Shown here: positions 19,732 to 32,585 of the stretch, in pieces
How positions within the stretch are numbered: position 1 is the first letter of the stretch
Layout: each line of letters begins with the position of its first letter
DNA from: Ideonella sp.
GTDB lineage: Bacteria > Pseudomonadota > Gammaproteobacteria > Burkholderiales > Burkholderiaceae_C
Reading direction: 5' to 3'
DNA length: 64,000 nucleotides
NCBI GenBank assembly: GCA_015075545.1
Contig: JABTUC010000002.1
Span: 62,001 to 126,000 of the forward strand
Translations under genes and position numbers: made by a program
Notes under the pieces: generated by a model
What the model was told of the DNA's origin: nothing
Database searches by the model: none
Seen by the model: the letters and a program-made list of their open reading frames with translations, nothing else

Positions 19732-19763
19732 AAAGGCCGGCCGATGCGCCGGCCTTTTGTTTC
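19732..19763 (+). terminator. Rho-independent terminator of the SWIB gene
   Basis: Stem AAAGGCCGGC / GCCGGCCTTT with a six-base loop, running into TTGTTT. This is a strong intrinsic terminator, in line with a highly expressed nucleoid protein gene. Confidence 0.88.
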
Positions 19764-19784
19764 CGGCCGGCGCTTCGCGCCTTG

Positions 19785-19833
19785 ACTTCGCTGTCGCGAA
19801 GTTTGCCTCCGACGCAGCGGCCTTCGGCCGCTG
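19785..19833. other. Two further hairpins in the SWIB-uvrA convergent gap
   Basis: ACTTCGC-TGTC-GCGAAGT (19785-19802) and CAGCGGCC-TTC-GGCCGCTG (19815-19833) lie between the SWIB terminator and the end of uvrA. On the uvrA strand neither is followed by a clear T-run, so they are possible weak uvrA terminators or 3'-end structures. Confidence 0.4.
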
Positions 19834-19862
19834 TGTTTCGCACCGAGCGCTGGCGCAGGCCG

Positions 19863-22871
<3,009 letters not shown>

Positions 22872-22944
22872 CTTACGGGTCGCGGCCTCACGCGCGCCAG
22901 CGCAGCGGGCGACGCCTTTCGTGCGGGCGCGCCGCGGCGCCGCT

Positions 22945-24119
22945 TCACGGGTTGCGCAGTTGCTGCAGCGTCGCGGGGTCGAGCGGGGCGAAACGCGCGC
23001 GGCCACCGGCCTCGACCCAGCGCACGCCGTCGGGCTCGATGCGCAGCGTGGCGTACGGCCAGCCGTCGCGCCACCAGCGGGCTTCGACCGCTGCGGGCAA
23101 CTCGGCGTGGCCGTCGGCGTCGCCCCAGCGACCCTGTGCGCCCTGCGTCACGCGCGATAGCCAGGCCAGCGCGTCGGCGTCGAGCGGGGCGATCGTCGGG
23201 CGGCCAGGGGCCGACCAGGTCCAGCGCGCAGCGCCGCTGGCCAGCTCGTCCTGGGCGCGGCGCCACAGCGTCAGCGTCGGCGACGCGTCGGCCGTTGCTG
23301 CGGGCGCCGCGCGCGTGCCCCGTGCGGTGCCGTTGCGCACGGGCGCAGGCGACCCGTCGGGCGCGCGTGCCTGCTGCACCGCCAGGGGCGGTGCCAACCC
23401 GGTCGATGCAGTCGACTCGGCGGCGGCGGCAAGGGGCGCCGCCGGCCGCCTGGCGCGGCTCGGTGGGCGCCGCGATCGCGGGCGGTGCCGCGGCGACTGC
23501 GCCTGCCCCGCCAGGGCCGCTGCGCGGTCGATGGCATCGCGCGCCCGGGCTGCGGGCGGCTCGTGCTGCTGCAACTTCGCGCTCTGCTCGCGCGCTGCGC
23601 TGCGGCCTGCTGCGGTCGCTGCGCCGGCGCGCTGCGGCCGGCGCGCGAGGTCTCGGTCGTCTCGGCGCTGCGCGCTGGCGCCGCAGCATCTGCCGCGGCG
23701 GGCCCCTCGGCTGCTGCCTTGGTTACGATCCGGGCCTGCGTGTCGGCCGCGGCGGGCGAAGGCACCGCGGGCGGCGACGCCGGCGCCGCGTCGTTGGCGG
23801 CCACCGTGGTGGTCTCGATCGGTGGCGGCGGCCCGAAATCGACCCACAACCCGAGGCCGAGCGCGGCCACCCCTGCAGCGGCCCAGGCACCCGCCCAGCG
23901 CGGCGACACCATGTGGCGCAACCACGTGCGCAGCGTCGGCGTGCCCGCAGTGCGCAGGCGCATCGGCGGAGGCGCGGCGCTCGTTGCCGCCGGCCGGTGC
24001 GCCTGTCGGGCCGCCGCGAGGATCGACTGCGTCAGACCCGACGGCGGCGACAGCGCATGGTCGGGTGCGTGCCGCAGTGCGGCGCGCAGATGGGCGTCGT
24101 GGGCCAGGTCGTCGCTCAT
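22945..24119 (-). pseudogene. Frameshifted gene after the ECF sigma factor (putative anti-sigma factor)
   Basis: The N-terminal part reads from ATG 24119 (MSDDLAHDAHLRAALRHAP..., a membrane segment WAGAWAAAGVAALGLGLWV at about residues 74-92, then an Ala/Pro-rich stretch). Near 23588-23596 the coding pattern changes frame: past that point the sensible protein (REQSAKLQQHEPPAARARDA...) and the folded C-terminus (LTLWRRAQDELASGAARW..., [29 protein letters not shown]) are in another frame. A 2-base CG expansion in a CGCGCG run there would explain the shift. Codon use hints at a further frame excursion around 23430-23500. Position 43 bases after an ECF sigma gene, one membrane helix and a soluble tail suggest an anti-sigma factor. 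A sequencing error is equally possible. Confidence 0.55.
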
Positions 24120-24162
24120 CGTGCCTTCTTCGACGCCGACACGCCAACCGAGTGCGCTGGCG

Positions 24163-24855
24163 TCATGGCAGCGGCTCCACGTCGCGTAGCGGCAGCGCCG
24201 GCATGACGGCGCTGCGCGGCCGCAGCGTCGCGGCGTCGAGATAGGCGCCCATGCAGGTGCGCAGCTTGGTCAGCGCGTAACGCAGCCGGCTCTTGGCCGT
24301 CTCGAAGCCGATGTCGAGCGCGCGCGCCAACTCGTCGACCGAGATGCCGTCTTCGTGGTGCAGCAGGAAGGCGGTCTTCTGCGCGATCGGCAATTGCTCC
24401 AGGCAATCGAGCAGCCTGGCGCCCGCGCGACGCCAGAACACCAGCTCGTCGACTGCCTCCTCGGGGCGTGGCCAGAGCGCCCAGGGCGTCGCGTCGGGGA
24501 CGAAGGGTTCGCCGTTGTCGTCGTCGGGCAGCGCCACCTCGCGCCCGCAGCGGCGCAGCACGTCGACGGCGCGGTGGTGGGCCAGCGTGAACAGCCAGGT
24601 GCGAAAGCTCGCTCCCTGAGGCACATAGCGTTCCTTGGCGTGGATCACGCGCAGCCAGGTGTCCTGGAACACCTCGTCGGCCTGGGTGGCGCCGTCGCGC
24701 CCGAGCAGGCGGCGAACGAAGCGGTACAGCGCCGCCTGGTGACGCTGATACAGCCAGTCGAACGCCTGCACCTGGCCGGCCGCGAAAGCCGACATCAGCG
24801 TCAGGTCGTCGTCATCGGCTTGCGCCGCCGGTGGCGGCGCGCAGTCGTTCATCAT
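24163..24855 (-). CDS. ECF-family RNA polymerase sigma factor
   Basis: 230-residue sigma-70-family protein of the extracytoplasmic-function type. Region 2 is visible as AFDWLYQRHQAALYRFVRRLLG followed by ADEVFQDTWLRVI (about residues 30-66) and FRTWLFTLAHHRAVDVLRR; region 4 is LEQLPIAQKTAFLLHHEDGISVDELARAL and ETAKSRLRYALTKLR. The acidic stretch between regions 2 and 4 is long (DDDNGEPFVPDATPWAL). The start is ATG 24855 or the adjacent ATG 24852; the open frame upstream is not supported. The downstream, apparently frameshifted gene probably encodes its membrane-bound partner. The regulon is unknown. Confidence 0.88.
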   Translation of the reverse strand: MMNDCAPPPAAQADDDDLTLMSAFAAGQVQAFDWLYQRHQAALYRFVRRLLGRDGATQADEVFQDTWLRVIHAKERYVPQGASFRTWLFTLAHHRAVDVLRRCGREVALPDDDNGEPFVPDATPWALWPRPEEAVDELVFWRRAGARLLDCLEQLPIAQKTAFLLHHEDGISVDELARALDIGFETAKSRLRYALTKLRTCMGAYLDAATLRPRSAVMPALPLRDVEPLP

Positions 24856-25020
24856 CGGCAGTCTGCCATGCAGTGCCGCAGGCCACGCGGCGGCGTACAC
24901 ATTGAGAGCTTTCAACGGCGCAGCGCGGCCGGCGGGGTCGATCGGCCGCAAATCGACTGCCCGGGCGTGCCGGCTGCCGTTCGCACGGCCCCTGCGCGGC
25001 AGGGGCCGGGCCGAGGGCGC

Positions 25021-26955
<1,935 letters not shown>

Positions 26956-27139
26956 GAAGGCGCGATGGTAGCGAGCCGCGCGCCGCCGGCTGCAGCGCGG
27001 CGGCCCCCGGAGTCGGCGCCACCGCAAGGGGGCCCGCCGGCGGGGGCGCCCGCCAGTGCGATGGTGCGCAGCGGCCGCGTGGCTATGATGACCGTCATCG
27101 GGTCGACCCTCAGCGCGGCCCCGCCACCAGGAGCCCCTC

Positions 27140-27610
27140 ATGGCATCGGTCAACAAGGTCATCATCGTCGGCAACCTCGGACGCGACCCGGAAGTGCGCT
27201 ACACGCCCAGCGGCACCGCGGTGTGCAACGTCAGCGTCGCCACCACCCGCAACTGGAAGGCCAAGGACAGCGGCGAGAAGCAGGAGGAGACCGAGTGGCA
27301 CCGCGTGGTCTTCTACGATCGCCTGGCCGAGATCGCAGGCGAGTACCTGAAGAAGGGCCGCTCGATCTACGTCGAAGGGCGCCTGAAGACGCGCAAATGG
27401 CAGGACAAGGAAGGCAAGGACAACTGGACCACCGAGATCATCGCCGAGCAGATGCAGATGCTCGGCAGCCGCGAGGGCATGGGTGGCGGCGCCGCGGGCG
27501 ACGACCACGGCGAGGCCCGCAGCGCGCCGGCGGCGCGCGCGCCGGCCGCCAAGCCGGCGCCGAAGTCGGCCACCGGCTTCGACGACATGGACGACGACAT
27601 TCCGTTCTAG
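27140..27610 (+). CDS. ssb: Single-stranded DNA-binding protein SSB
   Basis: 156-residue SSB. The N-terminal OB fold is typical ([63 protein letters not shown]), followed by a Gly/Ala/Pro-rich disordered linker and the acidic tip [10 protein letters not shown], which docks partner proteins, among them RecQ in E. coli. AGGAG precedes the ATG. A TATGAT hexamer at 27084-27089 is a candidate -10 without a convincing -35. It is divergent from recQ. Confidence 0.97.
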   Translation: MASVNKVIIVGNLGRDPEVRYTPSGTAVCNVSVATTRNWKAKDSGEKQEETEWHRVVFYDRLAEIAGEYLKKGRSIYVEGRLKTRKWQDKEGKDNWTTEIIAEQMQMLGSREGMGGGAAGDDHGEARSAPAARAPAAKPAPKSATGFDDMDDDIPF

Positions 27611-27613
27611 CCT

Positions 27614-27628
27614 GCCCGGCGCACGGGC
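27614..27628. terminator. Small hairpin between convergent ssb and narL
   Basis: GCCCG-GCGCA-CGGGC, a 5-bp stem filling the 28-base gap between the two stop codons. It has no T-run on either side and is weak evidence for a shared terminator. Confidence 0.25.
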
Positions 27629-27638
27629 TCGGGGTCGG

Positions 27639-28319
27639 CTACTCGCGCGCCCCCGCCGCACGCCCGGCCGCATAGACCGCGGCCTGCACGCGCGAGCTGA
27701 GGTTCAGTTTGCGCAGAATGTGCTGCACGTGGATCTTGACGGTGGTCTCGGCGATGTCGAGCGCGCGCGCGATCTCCTTGTTGCTCGCGCCGCGCGCGAT
27801 GTGCGACAGGATCTCGTGCTCGCGCGGCGACAGGCTGTGGATCGGATCGCGGTCGGGGCTGGCCGGGGCGGGGCCACCCGGCAGTGACTGGAATGCGGTG
27901 ACCAGCTTGCCCGTCATCTCGGGGCTGACGATCGATTCGCCGGCCACGGTGCGCACGATCGCGTCGGCCAGGTCGTCGCTGTCCACCGTCTTGAGCAGGT
28001 AGCCGCAGGCGCCCGCGCGCAGCGCGGCGGCGAGGTCGTGCTCGTCTTCGCTGACGGTGAGCATCACCACGCGTGCGGTCGGTGCCACTTCCTTCAGCCC
28101 GGCCACCGCATCGACGCCGGCCACGCCCGGCAGGTGGTTGTCGAGCAGGATGACGTCGGGGTGCGTTGCGGCGGCGCGCCGGTTGGCCTCGCCGGCATCG
28201 CCCGCTTCGGCCACCACGACGAAGCGGCGGTCGAGTGCCAGCAGGGCGACCACGCCACGCCGGAACAGCGTGTGGTCGTCGACCACCAGCACGCGGATGG
28301 GGCTGCGCTGCGCCGTCAT
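27639..28319 (-). CDS. narL: Nitrate/nitrite response regulator NarL
   Basis: 226-residue NarL/FixJ-family regulator. The receiver domain has acidic D14 and D15, phosphoacceptor D60 (VILLDNHLP) and the conserved LKTVDSDDL lysine; the C-terminal LuxR-type helix-turn-helix reads LSPREHEILSHIARGASNKEIARALDIAETTVKIHVQ over about residues 162-198. Its start overlaps the narX stop by four bases (ATGA), so the two are translationally coupled. Placement as the last gene of the nar cluster makes it the nitrate-responsive regulator of this locus. Confidence 0.94.
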   Translation of the reverse strand: MTAQRSPIRVLVVDDHTLFRRGVVALLALDRRFVVVAEAGDAGEANRRAAATHPDVILLDNHLPGVAGVDAVAGLKEVAPTARVVMLTVSEDEHDLAAALRAGACGYLLKTVDSDDLADAIVRTVAGESIVSPEMTGKLVTAFQSLPGGPAPASPDRDPIHSLSPREHEILSHIARGASNKEIARALDIAETTVKIHVQHILRKLNLSSRVQAAVYAAGRAAGARE

Positions 28320-30184
28320 GCCGCCATGCGCTGCGGCTCGGGCAGCGTCAACACCACGCAGGTGCCCGCGCCGGGCGCCGAAGCGATTTCGACGCTGGCG
28401 CCGATGCGCTCGGCGCGCTCGCGCATGATGCGCAGGCCGACATGCGTCTCGTCGGGTGCCGCCTGCCCGGGCACGAAGCCGCAGCCGTCGTCGCGCACCT
28501 CGACGCGCCAGCGCGGTTGCCGCTGCACCCGCAGCCACACCGTGCGCGCTCGCGCGTGCTTGCGCACGTTGGACAGCGCCTCCTGCACCACGTGCAGCAC
28601 CTGCACCTGCACGTCGGCGGCCAGTGGCAGGCCGTCGCCTTCGATCGACAGCTGCGTGGCCAGCCCGGTCTGCTGCTCGAACTTGCGCAGCGTGGTCTGC
28701 AGCGCGGGGGCGATGTCTTCGGTGTCGGTGCGCGTGCGGAAGTGCACCAGCAGTTCGCGCACGTGCGACAGGCTCTCGAGCACGCCGGCCTCGAGCTCGC
28801 CGAGGGCACGGTCGACCTGTGCGGCGTCGCGCTGCTTGAGTGCGCTGCGCAGCAGCGCGACCTGGATCTTCTGGAACGCCAGGCTCTGCGCGATCGAGTC
28901 GTGCAGCTCGCGCGCCAGCAGCCGGCGCTCGCTGGCCACCGCGGCTTCGCGCTCCAGCGCGCCCGCGCGCAGGCCTTCGATGGCGCCTGCCAGGTGGCTC
29001 GCCAGGGCCTCGAGCAGCGCGCGGTCGTCGTCGGCCAGATCCGCCGGCGTGCGGTAGAACAGGCTCAGTTCACCGGCCAGGCGCTCGTGCAGCCGGATCG
29101 GCACACCGATCACGGTGTCGAAACCGGCGCGCTCGCAGTGGCCGAGCAGCTCGCCGGCGCGCGCGCGGATCGGGATCACCTGCGTGCTGGCCTGCCCACG
29201 GCTGCGGCCGCACTGGCAGTCGCCGGCGCTCACGCAGCGCTCCTGCTCGACCATCTCGGGTGGCAGGCCCTCCGATGCCAGCAGCAGGTAGCGCTGGTTC
29301 GATTCGTCCGACCAGCGCACCGCCGAGGCGTCGGCGCGCGCCACCTGCCGCACCTGGCTGGCGAAGCCCCGCGCCAGTTCGTCGAGGGTGGTGGCTCGCG
29401 TCGCGAACGCCGCCGCCTGGTACAGCGCGGCCAGCCGGGCGTGCTCGCTTTCCAGGCGCAGCGTCTTCTCGCGCACCTTGGCCTCGAGGTTCTGGTACAG
29501 CCCCTGCAGCGCGGCCGCCATGCGATTGAAGCCGGCCGACAGCGCGCCGAACTCGTCGGCCGACGCCGCGTCGACGCGCGCGCCGAGGTCGCCCTCGCCG
29601 ATGCGCGCCAGGCCGGATTGCAGGCGCGCCAGCGGATTGAGGATGAACAGGTAGGCCGAGTAGACCATCGCCACCGCGCTGCCGATGGCCAGCGCCACCA
29701 GCAGGAGCTGCAGCGCATTCAACACGGCCGTCAGGCGCGCCATCTGGCGCTCGATGGCCGACACGAAGTCGTCGATGCGCTCGACGAACTGCGCGGCCTG
29801 ACGGGCCGTCTCGGGTCCGGCCGCCACGCCGCCCCATTGGCCGCGCAGCGCCTGCCAGCCGCGCTGCACCTGGGCGAAGGCCGCCTGCGAGCGAGCGTCG
29901 CGCGGCACCACCAGCGGCCGCGCCGGATTGCCGCTGCGCAGCAGCGCCAGGCTGCGATCGAACTCGTCGGCCAGCGCGTCGAAGCGTGCGCGGTCGGCGT
30001 CGGGCAGCGCCTGCGCCAGCCGCCAGGTCTGCATGCGCATGCGCCCGGCCTCGTTGAGCGCTGCGGCGCCGCCTTCGAGTTGCCAGGTGATCCACAGGGT
30101 GGTGCCGATCGACGCCAGCACCAGGATCAGCAGCGTGCCGCCGATGACGCCCAGCTTCGCGGAAAGGGTCCAGGGTCGGCGCAT
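28316..30184 (-). CDS. narX: Nitrate/nitrite sensor histidine kinase NarX
   Basis: 622-residue membrane kinase. TM1 is at about 12-34, a periplasmic four-helix sensor follows, and TM2 is at about 157-183; then HAMP (LARLQSGLARIGEGDLGARV), a GAF-like central module, the HisKA_3 phosphoacceptor H428 (ARELHDSIAQSLAFQ) and a C-terminal ATPase. Residues 42-57 (LNEAGRMRMQTWRLA) correspond to the P-box that binds nitrate in NarX/NarQ. The central module carries a cysteine group, C317, C323, C325 and C350, like the Cys cluster of NarX. It is followed by narL and preceded by the parvulin gene with a 75-base gap. Confidence 0.93.
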   Translation of the reverse strand: MRRPWTLSAKLGVIGGTLLILVLASIGTTLWITWQLEGGAAALNEAGRMRMQTWRLAQALPDADRARFDALADEFDRSLALLRSGNPARPLVVPRDARSQAAFAQVQRGWQALRGQWGGVAAGPETARQAAQFVERIDDFVSAIERQMARLTAVLNALQLLLVALAIGSAVAMVYSAYLFILNPLARLQSGLARIGEGDLGARVDAASADEFGALSAGFNRMAAALQGLYQNLEAKVREKTLRLESEHARLAALYQAAAFATRATTLDELARGFASQVRQVARADASAVRWSDESNQRYLLLASEGLPPEMVEQERCVSAGDCQCGRSRGQASTQVIPIRARAGELLGHCERAGFDTVIGVPIRLHERLAGELSLFYRTPADLADDDRALLEALASHLAGAIEGLRAGALEREAAVASERRLLARELHDSIAQSLAFQKIQVALLRSALKQRDAAQVDRALGELEAGVLESLSHVRELLVHFRTRTDTEDIAPALQTTLRKFEQQTGLATQLSIEGDGLPLAADVQVQVLHVVQEALSNVRKHARARTVWLRVQRQPRWRVEVRDDGCGFVPGQAAPDETHVGLRIMRERAERIGASVEIASAPGAGTCVVLTLPEPQRMAA

Positions 30185-30259
30185 GCGCGCACTGTAGTTT
30201 GTTCTTTGCAGGCCTGGCTGCGCCGCGCGGCGAGCCGGCGCCCGGGCGCCGCCGAAGGC

Positions 30260-31030
30260 CTATTGCACCAGCGGGGTCGCCGCGGCGTCGAGCGCGACCC
30301 CTGCGATGCGCGCCTGGCCGGCCAGCAACTGGAGGTACTGGCGCAGTGCGGTGGTGAAGGCCTGCTGCCGCAGCGCCTGCGCCACCGCCGAGCGCACGGT
30401 CTCGAACGCGGGCACCACGCCCGGCTCACGCGCCAGCACCTCGACCACATGCAGGCCGAAGCGGCTGTGCACCAGGCGCGGCAGGACGCCGACCTCGCTG
30501 TGACCGAACAGCTCGCGCGCGAACTCGGGCGCGCAGTCGTCGCTGCTCAGCCAGCCGAGGTCGCCACCGTGCGCGCCACTGGGGCAATTGGAGGTTTCGC
30601 CGGCCACCTGCGCGAAGCGATCGGGCTCGCCGGCGCAGCGCAGGTCGAGCAGGCAGGCCTCGGCGCGCTTGCGCAGCGCCACCACGTCGACCCCGGGAGT
30701 CACCGCGAACAGCACGTGGCGGGCGAGCACGCGCTCGCCCACCGCGAAGCGCGTGGCGTGCGCGGCGTGGTAACGCCGGCAGGCGTCGTCCGACGGCTCG
30801 CTTTGCTGCAGCTCGCGCTCGAGCAGCGCCTCGATCGCCGCGCTGGCCGCCTCGCTCATCGCGCCGGCGGCCGGCGCCGGGTCGTCGGCCGCGAGCAGGC
30901 CGGCGGCGATGGCGGCCTGGCGCAACAACTCGGCGCACGCGCGCTGGCGCAGCGCCTCGTCGTCGAGCGACTCGTGGGCTTCGGCCAGCGCGACGCCGTT
31001 GACGTGCGGCCCGGTGGAGACAGCGGTCAT
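30260..31030 (-). CDS. NifM-like parvulin peptidylprolyl isomerase of the nar operon
   Basis: 256-residue protein with a helical N-terminal half and a C-terminal PpiC/parvulin domain (ARHVLFAVTPGVD, CPSGAHGGDLGWLSSDDCAPEFARELF, VVHSRFGLHVVEVL-type blocks). No signal peptide is visible, so it should be cytoplasmic like NifM. A PpiC-type gene directly after narI is also found in the Pseudomonas narK1K2GHJI cluster, where a role in maturing the enzyme is assumed. The start ATG 31030 lies 8 bases after the narI stop, indicating cotranscription. Clients are not known from sequence. Confidence 0.88.
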   Translation of the reverse strand: MTAVSTGPHVNGVALAEAHESLDDEALRQRACAELLRQAAIAAGLLAADDPAPAAGAMSEAASAAIEALLERELQQSEPSDDACRRYHAAHATRFAVGERVLARHVLFAVTPGVDVVALRKRAEACLLDLRCAGEPDRFAQVAGETSNCPSGAHGGDLGWLSSDDCAPEFARELFGHSEVGVLPRLVHSRFGLHVVEVLAREPGVVPAFETVRSAVAQALRQQAFTTALRQYLQLLAGQARIAGVALDAAATPLVQ

Positions 31031-31038
31031 GACAGGTC

Positions 31039-31764
31039 TCAGGAGGCGCTGCGCGGCTGGTTCTGCCCCGGCGGCACGTTGAGCCGGCGCGAGCGCACGA
31101 TCTGGTACGGCCGGAACAGGTAGGCCACGCTGGCCAGCCCGCTCCACACGTGCACCAGGCGGCTGAACGGCAGCAGCAGGAAGATCGTCATGCCGAGCAC
31201 CATGTGCACCTTGAACGGCCAGTCGACCGCCAGCAGGATGCTGGCGTCGGGGCGGAAGGTGGCGATGCGCTGCGCCCACTCCGACAGCACCAGCATCATG
31301 CTGCCGTCGAGGTGGCGCAGCGAAATCGGCAGCGTGATCAGGCCGAGCGCGAGCTGCACCCACAGGATGATCAGGATCGCGATGTCGGTGCGGTGACTGG
31401 TCAGCCGGATGCGGTCGTCGAACAGGCGCCGGTGCAGCAGCAGCGTGATGCCGATGAAGCACATCAGCCCCGCGGTGCCGCCCGAGGCGACCGCCAGGAT
31501 CTGCTTGTGCTCCACGGTGATGAAGCGCTCGTACAGCGCGTGCGGCGTCAGCAGGCCGACGGTGTGTCCGAGCAGCAGGAACAGGATGCCGATGTGGAAC
31601 AGGTTGCTGCCCCAGCGCAACTGGCCGGCGCGCAGCAACTGCGACGAATCGCTCTTCCACGTGTACTGGTCGCGGTCGAAGCGCGCCATGCTGCCCATCA
31701 GGAAGACCGCCAAGCAGACGTACGGGTAGACGGTGAACAGAAAGCTGTGCGCGGCGAGGTTCAT
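31039..31764 (-). CDS. narI: Respiratory nitrate reductase gamma subunit NarI
   Basis: 241-residue cytochrome b subunit that takes electrons from quinol and passes them through two b hemes to NarH. Five membrane helices are visible. The four heme-ligand histidines stand at H57 and H67 (LFHIGILFLLLGH) and at H187 and H205 (KVHMVLGM..., RLVHVW), essentially the numbering known for E. coli NarI (56, 66, 187, 205). The ATG overlaps the narJ stop by four bases. The slightly long C-terminal tail is cytoplasmic and arginine-rich. Confidence 0.96.
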   Translation of the reverse strand: MNLAAHSFLFTVYPYVCLAVFLMGSMARFDRDQYTWKSDSSQLLRAGQLRWGSNLFHIGILFLLLGHTVGLLTPHALYERFITVEHKQILAVASGGTAGLMCFIGITLLLHRRLFDDRIRLTSHRTDIAILIILWVQLALGLITLPISLRHLDGSMMLVLSEWAQRIATFRPDASILLAVDWPFKVHMVLGMTIFLLLPFSRLVHVWSGLASVAYLFRPYQIVRSRRLNVPPGQNQPRSAS

Positions 31765-32447
31765 GAACGGGCTCCCGTGACGGATGGGGCGGCCACCGGC
31801 CGCCTGACGATGTGGACCGGCTGCGGCCCGCCGGGGCTCGCTTGCCCCTCGGTGGAGCAGCCGTCGAACGCCGGCGGCTCGCTCCAGCTCTCGTCGAGCG
31901 CCGGCTCGGGCGGCAGCGCCACCGGCGCGGCGGCGACGCCGGCGAGGTCGAGCACCGCGGCCAGCACGCTGGCGTAGGCGCTCTCGCGCGCCCGCAGCGC
32001 GCTGAAGACCGCCTGCACGATGTGCGCGATCTCGCGCAGGAACTCGCGCGCCTGCGCCGCGGGCTGTGTCGACGCGTACTCGAGCACGACGCTCAGGTGG
32101 TCGGGCAGTTCGCCGTCGGCCAGCAGCAGACCGGCCTGCTCGTAGGTCTTGATCAGGTCGACCATCGCCGGGCCGCGGTCGCGCGAATCGCCATGCACGT
32201 GCTCGAACAGGTGCAGCGAGGTGCCGCGGCCGCGGTCGAACAGCTCGACGTAGGCCGCTTCGCCGTCGAGCGGCGACGCCGCGAGCAGGCGCTCGCACAG
32301 CGCGTCGATCTCGGCCAGCCGGCTCGCGCCGAGCGCGCGCTCGACGCGCAGCGCAGCGCTCAGCTCGCTCAGGTGCTCGCGCAGCGTGGCGTCGGGGTAG
32401 CCGAGCAGGCGCGCCAGCGCGCGCAGCGTGTGCGTGGCTCGTTTCAT
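31761..32447 (-). CDS. narJ: Nitrate reductase assembly chaperone NarJ
   Basis: 228-residue NarJ/DmsD-family chaperone, needed for inserting molybdenum cofactor and the FS0 cluster into NarG before membrane docking; it is not part of the final complex. Typical features are LARLLGYPDATLREHL near the N-terminus and the helical YVELFDRGRGTSLHLFEHVHGDSRDRG block around residues 65-92. The C-terminal 50 residues are Pro/Ala-rich and unstructured. It overlaps narI by four bases and is separated from narH by 138 bases holding a hairpin-rich element. Confidence 0.95.
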   Translation of the reverse strand: MKRATHTLRALARLLGYPDATLREHLSELSAALRVERALGASRLAEIDALCERLLAASPLDGEAAYVELFDRGRGTSLHLFEHVHGDSRDRGPAMVDLIKTYEQAGLLLADGELPDHLSVVLEYASTQPAAQAREFLREIAHIVQAVFSALRARESAYASVLAAVLDLAGVAAAPVALPPEPALDESWSEPPAFDGCSTEGQASPGGPQPVHIVRRPVAAPSVTGARS

Positions 32448-32516
32448 CTCGACCTCTCCAGCGCGTGTTGCGCAATCCGATACATGAACCGATCAGACCA
32501 AGCGACCGCCGCGGAT

Positions 32517-32569
32517 CCGGCTTTGCCGGGCCGCTGGCGGTGCCCCTCGAGGGGAGGCGCCGAAGGCGC
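32517..32569. repeat. Hairpin-rich intergenic element between narH and narJ
   Basis: Three adjacent inverted repeats fill the gap: CCGGC-TTT-GCCGG (32517-32529), the palindrome CCCCTCGAGGGG (32543-32554) and GCGCC-GAA-GGCGC (32557-32569). Related GC hairpins with CCCCGAGGGG cores occur at about 34140-34160 and 57375-57390 in this window. It looks like a dispersed short intergenic repeat of the sort common in Burkholderiales. Inside the operon it could cause partial termination or mRNA processing before narJI. Confidence 0.5.
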
Positions 32570-32585
32570 TTCGGGGTGGTTCACG

